Shown piece after piece: positions 1-7,051 of a stretch of 45,016 bases of DNA (the first letter of the stretch is position 1; every line of letters starts with the position of its first letter). Both the position numbers and the translations under genes were made by a program. The stretch is taken from positions 1 through 45,016 of the forward strand of contig RFON01000020.1 in the NCBI GenBank assembly GCA_009926625.1, in the 5' to 3' direction. The notes beneath the pieces are model-generated. The model worked only from the letters and a program-made list of their open reading frames with translations. It was not told the origin of the DNA and did no database searches. Origin of the DNA: Planctomycetota bacterium. GTDB taxonomy: Bacteria; Planctomycetota; Phycisphaerae; Phycisphaerales; SM1A02.

Positions 1-143
1 CAGGCTCGGGAGTCCCTAACCAAGCCTGCCGTGTTCAACAGGAGAAACGACAATCCAGCGGCCTGAGGATCACAATCGCGAACTTTTCTTCAACCCGCTC
101 CAAACCAAGATTTTTATTGCGGAAAACAGCGGTCGCTGACACT

Positions 144-1193
144 TCAGCCGACCTGCAGACCCAAGAAGGGTCGCAGTGATTCAGCGAAGGTGCGGGCGCA
201 TGTTGGGCGCCGCGATGGATCGAGCGACACGGCCGCGTCGAGCACCGCAGCGAGTCGATCGTCGACGCCTGGTGCCGCATCAGAGAGCGGCACGCGGGCA
301 TCAAACAGGATGGCCTTCAAGAGCGCCATCGCGCCGCCGTTTCGAACGGCGTATGGCAGGCTGCCGCTGATCATCTCGTACAGCACGACGGCCAGCTGAT
401 AGAGGTCAGTCCCTGGGGTGATCTGATCGCTGCTTCCATCGGCTTGTTCTGGGCTCATGTAGGCGAATGTCCCCACGAGGCTTCCAGTTTCAGTATGGAA
501 CCCGGTTCGCCGACCATCGCTCGTCAGCCGTGCGACACCGAAATCCACGAGCCGAGCACGCCCCGAGGAATCCACCAGGATGTTGTGCGGCTTCAGGTCT
601 CGGTGAACCACGCCAATGTCATGCGAATGCGCGAGCGCATCAAGCACTTGCAGGACCGCGCGGATGCGCTCACCATTGGTTCGTTCCGGCTGCCTCGCCC
701 ATCGCTCGATGGTGACTCCATCGATGAAGTCCATCACCAGATAGGTGTCGCCATCAACAGTCACGCCTGTTTCATGCAGACGCACGATGCCGGGGTGGTT
801 GAGTCGTGCGAGCACGCGGCACTCTTGGCGGAACCGCTCGAGCGATGCACGGCTTGCGCCCTCGGCAATCACCTTGATTGCGACAGTGGTCCCAGTTTCG
901 TTGCTCGTTCCCTTGAAAACCCGCGCCGTGCCGCCCTGTGCAAGCTTGGATTCCACGGCAAATCCGCGGACGACGGGCACGCGCTCACTGACTTGGCCGA
1001 CATGAGGGATGCGTGCGCCCGATGCGGTGAGCTCCTCGCTCTCGGCATTCGCGGCGATGAGCTCCAAGACCTCGCGCACGATCGACGGGTCCGAGCAGAC
1101 CCGCTTCAGCCATGGCTCGCGATCCGCCTCGGGCAAGTCCATGGCTGCGTCGAACATGGAGCGCACCACTGCTGCAGACGGGGCGAGGCTCAT
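144..1193 (-). CDS. Serine/threonine protein kinase (soluble, planctomycete type)
   Basis: A 349-residue Hanks-type kinase. An N-terminal helical tail (about residues 1-60) precedes the catalytic domain (about 78-345). Visible motifs are a glycine-rich loop AQGGTA (85-90), the ATP-anchoring lysine K107 in VAIK, the catalytic loop HRDLKPHN (197-204), the metal-binding DFG (217-219), the APE-equivalent SPEQ (247-250) and the helix-F Asp in TDLYQL. All catalytic residues are present, so it should be active. I see no transmembrane segment, which suggests a cytosolic enzyme. The ATG overlaps the stop of the upstream sigma factor as ATGA, indicating translational coupling. Sigma factor next to kinase is a recurrent planctomycete arrangement; that the kinase phosphorylates this sigma factor is inference. 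Confidence 0.93.
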   Translation of the reverse strand: MSLAPSAAVVRSMFDAAMDLPEADREPWLKRVCSDPSIVREVLELIAANAESEELTASGARIPHVGQVSERVPVVRGFAVESKLAQGGTARVFKGTSNETGTTVAIKVIAEGASRASLERFRQECRVLARLNHPGIVRLHETGVTVDGDTYLVMDFIDGVTIERWARQPERTNGERIRAVLQVLDALAHSHDIGVVHRDLKPHNILVDSSGRARLVDFGVARLTSDGRRTGFHTETGSLVGTFAYMSPEQADGSSDQITPGTDLYQLAVVLYEMISGSLPYAVRNGGAMALLKAILFDARVPLSDAAPGVDDRLAAVLDAAVSLDPSRRPTCARTFAESLRPFLGLQVG

Positions 1194-1792
1194 GGGGTTG
1201 CCTCCGCTTCCTCAGAACGATCGGTCGCCGAGTCGGCAGTCGGCTCGGTTCGCTCAAACCCGTACTGGCGCTCCAAGAACGCCTTCGCGAACCGCCAGTC
1301 GCGCGTCACAGTGGGAATACTGACCTCGAGGAAACCCGCGATCGTTTCCGGTTCCATGTTGCCGAAAATGCGCATCTCCGCAACCTTGGCGGCACGAGCG
1401 TCTGCTTCGGCCAGCCGCCGCAGCGAGTCCTCGAGATCGATGACGCCGCGCAGTCCAGCCGAGGTATCGATCAGATCCCAAGGTTCGACGGAGAAATGAG
1501 CGCCCTTCCCGCCGCGCTTCTTCGACCCCTTCTTCCTTGCATGGTCAATCAATACGGTGCGCAGCACGGTCGCGGCTGTTGCCATGAAGTGCGTCTCATC
1601 CTTGAACTCAGATGGATCGCGATCCGCCAGTTTCAGGAACGCTTCGTGGACGATTGCGGTCGGCTGCAGCGTGTGATCCACACGCTGGCGATTCATGAGC
1701 GCCCCGGACAGCTCACGGAGCCGCCCATAGATGCCATCAAACAGTTGCTGAAGCGACGGCCTTTCGGCCGCGCCCACAGAATCTGCGGACAT
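1190..1792 (-). CDS. ECF-type RNA polymerase sigma factor (TIGR02999-like)
   Basis: A 200-residue sigma-70 family protein of the kind common beside planctomycete kinases. Region 2 includes the conserved HTLQPTAIVHEAFLKL stretch, followed by a basic segment (HARKKGSKKRGGKG). A region-4 helix-turn-helix (PETIAGFLEVSIPTVTRDWRFAKAFL) lies near the C-terminus. I chose the ATG at 1792 because GAGGAAGG sits about 6 nt upstream. A longer open frame reaches 1855 but has no ribosome-binding site there. The gene overlaps the kinase start by 4 bp. No anti-sigma factor is visible nearby, which fits control by the kinase (inference). Confidence 0.9.
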   Translation of the reverse strand: MSADSVGAAERPSLQQLFDGIYGRLRELSGALMNRQRVDHTLQPTAIVHEAFLKLADRDPSEFKDETHFMATAATVLRTVLIDHARKKGSKKRGGKGAHFSVEPWDLIDTSAGLRGVIDLEDSLRRLAEADARAAKVAEMRIFGNMEPETIAGFLEVSIPTVTRDWRFAKAFLERQYGFERTEPTADSATDRSEEAEATP

Positions 1793-2017
1793 GGAGCCTT
1801 CCTCATCACAAACAACCGAACCGAGCAAGCGCACACTTGCACGCCCAGCAACCACATTGTTGTGATCGTTCCCCCCGTCCTTGTCTCAGCGCACACTGCC
1901 TCGACTCAAGGAAAGTACTGCATGACAGGGGCATGGCAAATCAGACTTACGATTTTGGATGACTTAACTGCAACTACATGTTGGACAGGGGGAAGGGTGG
2001 CTGGCAATCTCGCCAAA

Positions 2018-2266
2018 GGGGCGTTCAGGACCGAAAAACCCCCGTCGTCGATGTGTGCGTCGACGCCGGGGGCTTGTTGTTCTCCGGGCCCGTCGGCCGC
2101 GGAGGGATGAGGCTGAATTGCAAAAAGGGAAACGCATTGGGGAACCCGCATTGATCAGGGGCGTTTCAGGATTCCAAGGGTTTCGGACCACATGGTTTGC
2201 CTTGTGCGAAACAATCTCAGAATCCTTGGGAGTCATTGATGGTCGAGCCCATCAGGGGGCGTTTCA
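2018..2266 (+). repeat. Three dispersed copies of GGGGCGTTTCA-like motif
   Basis: GGGGCGTTCAGGA at 2018-2030, ATCAGGGGCGTTTCAGGA at 2154-2171 and ATCAGGGGGCGTTTCA at 2251-2266. The last two share 15 bases apart from one inserted G. They are about 140 and 98 bp apart, all upstream of the gene at 2276. They could be regulator sites or decayed duplications. Confidence 0.5.
2039..2072. terminator. Strong GC-rich hairpin, possible terminator or leader structure
   Basis: CCCCCG-T-CGTCGATG pairs with CGTCGACG-C-CGGGGG around a 4-nt loop, giving about 14 pairs with one mismatch and one wobble. Read on the minus strand it is followed by TTTTT; on plus by a weaker CTTGTTGTTCT. It lies between two divergent genes, so an ordinary end-of-gene terminator is not expected. 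It may insulate the two promoters or act in a leader. Confidence 0.45.
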
Positions 2267-2275
2267 CCCCTTGAT
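2251..2275 (+). promoter_or_regulatory. Hairpin directly abutting the start codon of 2276-2764
   Basis: ATCAGGGGG (2251-2259) pairs with CCCCTTGAT (2267-2275), nine pairs including one G-T wobble, around a 7-nt loop. The ATG follows immediately at 2276. The only purine-rich sequence that could serve as ribosome-binding site lies inside the stem, so the structure could limit translation initiation (inference). Confidence 0.4.
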
Positions 2276-2764
2276 ATGACTCACTCCACACCGAGCATGA
2301 TGTGCCTCTCGGACTCGACTCTCGCGATTGAGAGTTTCGAAGGGGCGGTCTTTGAAGATGAAGGTTCGTCAGTTGTTCGCGAGTTGCTGCTGCTGTCGGC
2401 GAAGCCCCGCGCATTCAATGTGAGCGATCCAGCGCTGCAAGGCGAGGTCCGAAGCAGCGTGTCCTCCAACGCCATCCAAGCATGGCTCTCGGGCGGAACG
2501 CCAACGACGATTCGCGCGATATGGCGCGTCCGAGGCGCCCGACCTCTCGCGGTCAGCGTGCGCTGCATGTCGCTCGGCGGCATCAACGAGGTCAGCTTGT
2601 GCCGTGGCTCGGAGATCGTGCTCGAAGACGACTGCCAGGTCGGCGGGTCCCAGCGAACGATCGAGTTGGCAGAAGGGGACTATGTGCTGCGAGCGTGGAC
2701 CCTTGATGGACAGTTGGCGGTGCAGATGAATGTCGAGCATCCCCCGCCCGCTGAGGTGCGCTGA
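2276..2764 (+). CDS. Hypothetical protein
   Basis: A 162-residue protein I do not recognise. It has no signal peptide and no clear membrane segment. The C-terminal half (from about residue 80) alternates hydrophobic and polar residues in beta-strand fashion (IRAIWRVRGARPL, YVLRAWTLDGQLAVQM). Codon use, rich in G/C at third positions, matches neighbouring genes, which supports it being real. It has no Shine-Dalgarno other than the G-run inside the preceding hairpin. Its 3' end overlaps a convergent minus-strand open frame (2592-3065) by about 170 bp. Confidence 0.6.
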   Translation: MTHSTPSMMCLSDSTLAIESFEGAVFEDEGSSVVRELLLLSAKPRAFNVSDPALQGEVRSSVSSNAIQAWLSGGTPTTIRAIWRVRGARPLAVSVRCMSLGGINEVSLCRGSEIVLEDDCQVGGSQRTIELAEGDYVLRAWTLDGQLAVQMNVEHPPPAEVR

Positions 2765-3065
2765 AGCGCGGAGCCATTGCGGGACCCTGCGGCGGCGGCA
2801 CGCGCACGGGACCACTCGTGCCTCCGCCAGCGACCAAGGCATCCACATCGCGCAACGGCCGCGCCTCAGCGCGCTCCACTGAAATGCGCTGCAAGTGATG
2901 CAGCACGATGATGTGCTTCACGAACCCAAAGTCGAAGTCGTGATTCCCAAGGCGGATCGCGTCGTCGTCGTTGGTGTGAAGGACGGTCAAGCGAAAGTTG
3001 GACTGCGCGGCTGCGACAGTTCCGATCGCACCGATGGTGATGGCGGGGAGAATCCACTGACGCAC
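2592..3065 (-). CDS. Hypothetical exported protein downstream of the kinase
   Basis: A 157-residue frame opening with GTG, 36 nt after the stop of the large kinase gene, so probably in the same operon. It begins with a plausible signal sequence (MRQWILPAITIGAIGTVAAAQ). The first 100 residues look coding. The remaining 57 overlap the convergent gene 2276-2764 and have poor composition, so either the two genes truly overlap tail to tail or this gene has lost its original stop. I recognise no domain and see no ribosome-binding site. Confidence 0.5.
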   Translation of the reverse strand: MRQWILPAITIGAIGTVAAAQSNFRLTVLHTNDDDAIRLGNHDFDFGFVKHIIVLHHLQRISVERAEARPLRDVDALVAGGGTSGPVRVPPPQGPAMAPRFSAPQRAGDARHSSAPPTVHQGSTLAAHSPLLPTRSFAGTRRPGSRLRARSPSHGTS

Positions 3066-3101
3066 TGGGGTGGCGATCGCAATCGGCCAGCGCCCCTCGC
3101 G

Positions 3102-6002
3102 TCAGCGGACGCGCTGGACGCCTCGGCTGTCCAGGCTCCACAGTCCCGAATCGTCGACCCAGAGCGAGGACAGCGCGGCGCTCGACAGGCGCATCGACAG
3201 GAATTCCTCGAGCGTCCGCGCATCCAGGACACGCAGCGCTCCATCCGAGCCTCCCACGATCAGGCGCGTGCTGGAGGGATCGCCAATCATGCTCGCGGGT
3301 CTTGACCGCTGTGTGCGGCGCGACTCCAGTATGCGACCGTCGCGACTGAGCCTCACAACCAACCCATCGCGGTCCGCTGCGAAGAGGGTGCCGTCAGGGG
3401 TCGTTCCCACGCACCCGCACTGCTTGCCGATCGGGAGGCGCCACAACTCACTTCCATCCTTGAGCGACAACGCAACGCATCCCTTGGAACGGGATGCGAC
3501 AAGGAGCACGCCGTTCACATGACAAATGGCCATCGATGGAATGCCGCCGATCTCGTGCGCGTCTTCCTCCCCGATCTCGCCGTTGGTCCACCGAAGTGCG
3601 CCAGTGCCCACTTCGTGGCACTCGATTGCGCCGTCACTTCGAACCACGGCACATGCGGGTCCTCCGAATGCAGAGGCAATCGTCGAGTAGAGCGCGTCCG
3701 CGCCGACGCGGCGCGTCCCGCGCGCATCGCGGACTTCGAGCGTGCGGTCCCGCCGTACGGCCGCAGTCCACTCGGGGGTGTGGCATACAACCAGATCTTC
3801 GGTGGGCGATCCATGCCAGCGTTCGACGGCCACCACGGGCTGGAGACGGAGTGCGCTCTGGCTTGCGATCCAAGTTCCTGCCTGCGACCGCCCGACGCTC
3901 CACACGACATCGGTGCTGACGGGCATCGGCTGCGGCTCGCCCGTGTCAAGGTTCCACAGCGTGAGGATGCCATCGGCGCCGGCGGAGAGCGCGCGATGCG
4001 CGTCGAGCGGGACGATCGACCAGACCATGTGGCGGTGCATTCGCCCTATCCAGGTGGGCTCGACGGCGCAGTTGCGGTGGAAACGCACTGTGTGGTCGAA
4101 GCCGGCCACGAGCACGCTGCCGTCGGGTGTGCCCGCAATGGCGTCCTGCCTGCCAGGGGCGCACGCAAGTTGCTCCATCGGGCGCCCACCCGCGGGGTCG
4201 ACGATGACCGCACCCGTCATCCCTGCGATCGCAACCCGCCCATCGGCGAGCGTCGATAGCGCTCGCGCATGGCCAATGGGCAGCTCCTGATGCCCCCAAT
4301 CGCGCCCAGTCGACGCGTCCCTGCAGAAAAAACGTGAATCCGCGCACGCAAGCGTCGCATCCGAAAGGAAGCGAAGTGCCCAGACCATCCCGCCTGCAGG
4401 GGGCCATTGGCGGAGCGTCTTTCCGCTCTTCGCGTCGACAATCGCGATGCCGTCGTCCATGCCTGCGCACGCGATCATGCTCCCATCAGGAGAGACATCC
4501 AGCCCTCCCATCCACACATTCGGAATCCCCACGGACCAAGCCACCCGCTGCCCATCCCATCGCACAAGCCGCCAAGCTTCCCGTGGGGAGCCGACCGGCT
4601 CTGCGACGGCACCGACGATCCACTCGCCGCCGGGGCCCGAAGCGAGCGCATACCAGTCATCGACGGCCTTCACCTCGCCCCCAGCGGCCGAGATGCGCAG
4701 CAGCAGCTGGGCTTCGAACGATTGGTCGTCGTCGAGTTGCCGGAGCGCCAGGTCAAGCGCGAGGAGGTCGTTCCCATCGGCCGCGCTTGCCGCCGCGGAG
4801 AGGCGCGCCAGCCGCGCCTGTTCGCTCGCCTCGTGAGCGAAGGCGAGGGAGATAGCTGTCGCCGTGAGAAGCGCGGCGGCCGTGACCGCGCCGACCGTCC
4901 ACCTCCGCCAGTATCTGCGCAGGGACCGAGTCACGCGCTCGCGCAGCCGTTGTTGGTCGATGAGCACCGGGCGGCCGGCAAGGTGATCGCGCAGGTCCTG
5001 AGCGAGGGCGGCCATCGTGGCGTGGCGCCGCGCTGGGTCGGGATCGGTTGCCTTTGCGACGATGCGGTCCAGGTCGCCGCGCAGGTGCCGGTCGAGCGAG
5101 GCCAGCCGGGGCGGCGCCGTCTCCGTGATCATCCGCAGCGCCTGAGTGACACTGCAGAGGTCGAGCACGCGCATCGGTCGTCCAGCGAGCACACCGAAAG
5201 CGATCGTGCCAAGGGCGAAGATGTCAGCGCGCGTGTCCGGGCGGACGCCTACGGCGAGGCACTCCGGCGCCATCGATGTCAGACTGCCCACGATGCGGTC
5301 GCCGAGCATGGCGACGGAGCGCTCCAGTCCTGCATCATCGCGCCGCGCCAGACCGAAGTCGATGACGCACGGGGAACCGTCGAGCCGAAGCAATATGTTG
5401 CCCGGCTTCAGGTCGCGGTGGATGATGCCATTGCCGTGGGCGTAAGCCAGAGCATCCGCAGCGCTGGCGATGAGGCGGACGCGCTCGGCAAGGGACAAGC
5501 CGCTCGTCGCCTCGGGCACCAGCGGCTGGCCGCCCTGCACAAGTTCCATCGCAATCCAAGGACGGAATGTCCCCGCGTGTTCCCACACTCCCACCTGGTA
5601 CAGGCGCGCGATTCCGGGATGCTCGAGGGCTGCGAGGACCGCCGCCTCGCGCCGCTGTTCCTGCGCCTCGTAGGCCGAGCACGGCCAGAGCAATTTCAGC
5701 GCTATGAACCGCTCAGGCACGAGCTGCCGCGCACGGAAGACCTGCCCGCTCGCCCCTTCGCCAAGCAGCGAGAGGATCTCGTATCCCGCAACCGTTGTTC
5801 CCACCAGTGTGTCCGCAAGTGCGTTGCCACGCGCCGGGTCGGGTGTTGCCGCATCCTCGAGGCGCTGTTCGGCCGCCATCAACTCGAGCGCAGCAGCGAC
5901 CGTTCGACCATCGAAGCGCGCGGCCGCGGCGGAGTGGCCGGATTCGACCAACAACTCGAAGCACGCATGAACACGAGAGACTTCCGGTTCGCCCCCTGGC
6001 AT
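3102..6002 (-). CDS. Membrane serine/threonine kinase with C-terminal WD40/PQQ-like beta-propeller repeats
   Basis: A 966-residue protein. An N-terminal tail (1-65) is followed by a kinase domain (about 73-345) with Gly-loop GEGASG (81-86), ATP lysine K103, HRDLKPGN (195-202), DFG (215-217) and SMAPE (243-247). A single transmembrane helix follows at about 369-388. The remaining roughly 570 residues are WD40- or PQQ-like blades (repeats such as LDVSPDGSMIACAGMDDG and LWNLDTGE) and should lie outside the cytoplasm as a sensor. The open frame extends upstream to 6683 but runs over the divergent sigma gene, so I take the ATG at 6002, the first one downstream of that gene's start. No strong ribosome-binding site is visible there. 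Confidence 0.9.
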   Translation of the reverse strand: MPGGEPEVSRVHACFELLVESGHSAAAARFDGRTVAAALELMAAEQRLEDAATPDPARGNALADTLVGTTVAGYEILSLLGEGASGQVFRARQLVPERFIALKLLWPCSAYEAQEQRREAAVLAALEHPGIARLYQVGVWEHAGTFRPWIAMELVQGGQPLVPEATSGLSLAERVRLIASAADALAYAHGNGIIHRDLKPGNILLRLDGSPCVIDFGLARRDDAGLERSVAMLGDRIVGSLTSMAPECLAVGVRPDTRADIFALGTIAFGVLAGRPMRVLDLCSVTQALRMITETAPPRLASLDRHLRGDLDRIVAKATDPDPARRHATMAALAQDLRDHLAGRPVLIDQQRLRERVTRSLRRYWRRWTVGAVTAAALLTATAISLAFAHEASEQARLARLSAAASAADGNDLLALDLALRQLDDDQSFEAQLLLRISAAGGEVKAVDDWYALASGPGGEWIVGAVAEPVGSPREAWRLVRWDGQRVAWSVGIPNVWMGGLDVSPDGSMIACAGMDDGIAIVDAKSGKTLRQWPPAGGMVWALRFLSDATLACADSRFFCRDASTGRDWGHQELPIGHARALSTLADGRVAIAGMTGAVIVDPAGGRPMEQLACAPGRQDAIAGTPDGSVLVAGFDHTVRFHRNCAVEPTWIGRMHRHMVWSIVPLDAHRALSAGADGILTLWNLDTGEPQPMPVSTDVVWSVGRSQAGTWIASQSALRLQPVVAVERWHGSPTEDLVVCHTPEWTAAVRRDRTLEVRDARGTRRVGADALYSTIASAFGGPACAVVRSDGAIECHEVGTGALRWTNGEIGEEDAHEIGGIPSMAICHVNGVLLVASRSKGCVALSLKDGSELWRLPIGKQCGCVGTTPDGTLFAADRDGLVVRLSRDGRILESRRTQRSRPASMIGDPSSTRLIVGGSDGALRVLDARTLEEFLSMRLSSAALSSLWVDDSGLWSLDSRGVQRVR

Positions 6003-6104
6003 CGTCCGAACGATACCGTGGAAGATGTTTGCCCCGCGGAGCGGCGGGTGTCGCTTGTCGGGCGGCGAAAGGTTGTTCAAGTCGGATGCGCGTGAGGAGA
6101 ACGC

Positions 6105-6731
6105 TTGGACAACTTCCCACCATGTGATGTCCGCAGTGCACTGATCGAGCAGTTGCTCGTGCGCCATCGTGGAGGCGACCGCGACGCTGCAACTGCGGCG
6201 CTGTGGCGTGAGATCTACGGCGAGGTGCATCGCATGGCGCGGTCGATGCTGACGCGTGAGGGACCGCGGAGGCCAATCGACACAACGGTGCTCGTACACG
6301 AGCTCTACCTCAAGATGGGTGGAGCCTCGTTCGAGAACCGAGCCCATCTCTTTGGCTCGTTGGTGCGGATGATGGGGCAGATCATCACAGATGCGGCGCG
6401 GCGCCGATCGCGCACCCAGCGACGCGAGGCAGCGGTCGCGCTGTCGGCGGGGGACGTTTATGTCGATACCCGCCCGTTGGGGATCGCAGAGGACGCCGAG
6501 GGGCGTGCGGGGGTGATTGCGGTGCAGGCGCTCGAGCGGCTTGAGCGCCTTGCCCCACGACCCGCGTCGGTTGCATGGCTTCGCTTTGTGGCGGGGCTGT
6601 CTGTCGAGCAGGTGGCGCTGTGTCTGGACATTTCGGAGCGCACCGTCAAGAGCGATTGGTCGTTTGCGCGGGCTTGGTTGCACCGCGAGTTGACTGGCGA
6701 AGGGCTTCTACCCCGCGGAGGGGCAAAATGA
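6105..6731 (+). CDS. ECF-type RNA polymerase sigma factor (TIGR02999-like)
   Basis: A 208-residue sigma factor. Region 2 contains the family signature RPIDTTVLVHELYLKM and a following basic segment (DAARRRSRTQRRE). Region 4 near the C-terminus carries LSVEQVALCLDISERTVKSDWSFARAWL. The start is TTG, supported by GAGGAG at 6094-6099, 5 nt upstream; no in-frame ATG lies near. It is divergent from the membrane kinase, with about 100 bp between the starts. It probably works with that kinase as a signalling pair, by analogy with the linked pair at 144-1792. Confidence 0.9.
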   Translation: MDNFPPCDVRSALIEQLLVRHRGGDRDAATAALWREIYGEVHRMARSMLTREGPRRPIDTTVLVHELYLKMGGASFENRAHLFGSLVRMMGQIITDAARRRSRTQRREAAVALSAGDVYVDTRPLGIAEDAEGRAGVIAVQALERLERLAPRPASVAWLRFVAGLSVEQVALCLDISERTVKSDWSFARAWLHRELTGEGLLPRGGAK

Positions 6732-6741
6732 GGAGAATCCG

Positions 6742-6951
6742 ATGACACTCGATTCAAGCGCGGCGGCGGCAAGTCAGGTGGAGAGGTTGCAAGAGGTCCG
6801 CCTTCTGTTTGAGCGCGTGAGGGATCGACCTCGGAACGAGTGGCATGCTGTGCTGAGCGCAGCGCTGCCCCATGATCCGGCCCTGGCGTATGAGGTTCTC
6901 TCCCTGTTGGTGGCCGACGAGTCGGTGATTGAATCGCAAGATCAGTCCTGA
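6742..6951 (+). CDS. Small protein resembling the N-terminal tail of the neighbouring kinases
   Basis: A 69-residue protein starting 10 bp after the sigma factor stop, with GAGGAG about 5 nt before the ATG. Its core (VRLLFERVRDRP...YEVLSLLVADESVIE) follows the same pattern as the first 50 residues of both kinases: V-(R/H)-x-x-F-(D/E) near the start and a V/A-L-x-L-(L/I/M)-x-A helix about 30 residues later. It contains no catalytic domain. It could be a free-standing docking module for the sigma factor or the stump of a lost kinase. Strong ribosome-binding site and tight spacing favour a working gene. Confidence 0.7.
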   Translation: MTLDSSAAAASQVERLQEVRLLFERVRDRPRNEWHAVLSAALPHDPALAYEVLSLLVADESVIESQDQS

Positions 6952-7051
6952 CAAGCGTTTGCAACCACTGCCCCCGTTGGCGGCCCGTGGCGCTTGTGCC
7001 TAGTCAGCGCGTGCGGACGCGCGGCGTCGTGTCTAGTCCAGGAGAAAGACC

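Larger units (their letters stand above)
1793..2275. other. Intergenic region with hairpins and repeated motif
   Basis: About 480 bp between the sigma factor (minus) and the hypothetical gene at 2276 (plus), which are divergent. Open frames here have no family signal and no ribosome-binding site. It holds a strong hairpin (2039-2072), three copies of a GGGGCGTTTCA-like motif and a second hairpin abutting the next start codon, listed separately. Promoters for both flanking genes should lie here, but I cannot point to convincing -35/-10 pairs. Confidence 0.6.

Noticed and set aside
1..143. Possible gene or partial gene at the left edge
   Set aside because: Only short frames without motifs or ribosome-binding sites; treated as the 3' flank of the kinase gene.
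4407..6095. 562-codon open frame on plus
   Set aside because: Antisense shadow of the kinase domain; Arg/Ala/Asp-rich composition and no recognisable motif.
6003..6683. N-terminal extension of the membrane kinase frame to 6683 (1193 residues)
   Set aside because: It lies wholly across the divergent sigma gene and is basic low-complexity sequence without domain signal; the sigma factor has clear family motifs and a ribosome-binding site.
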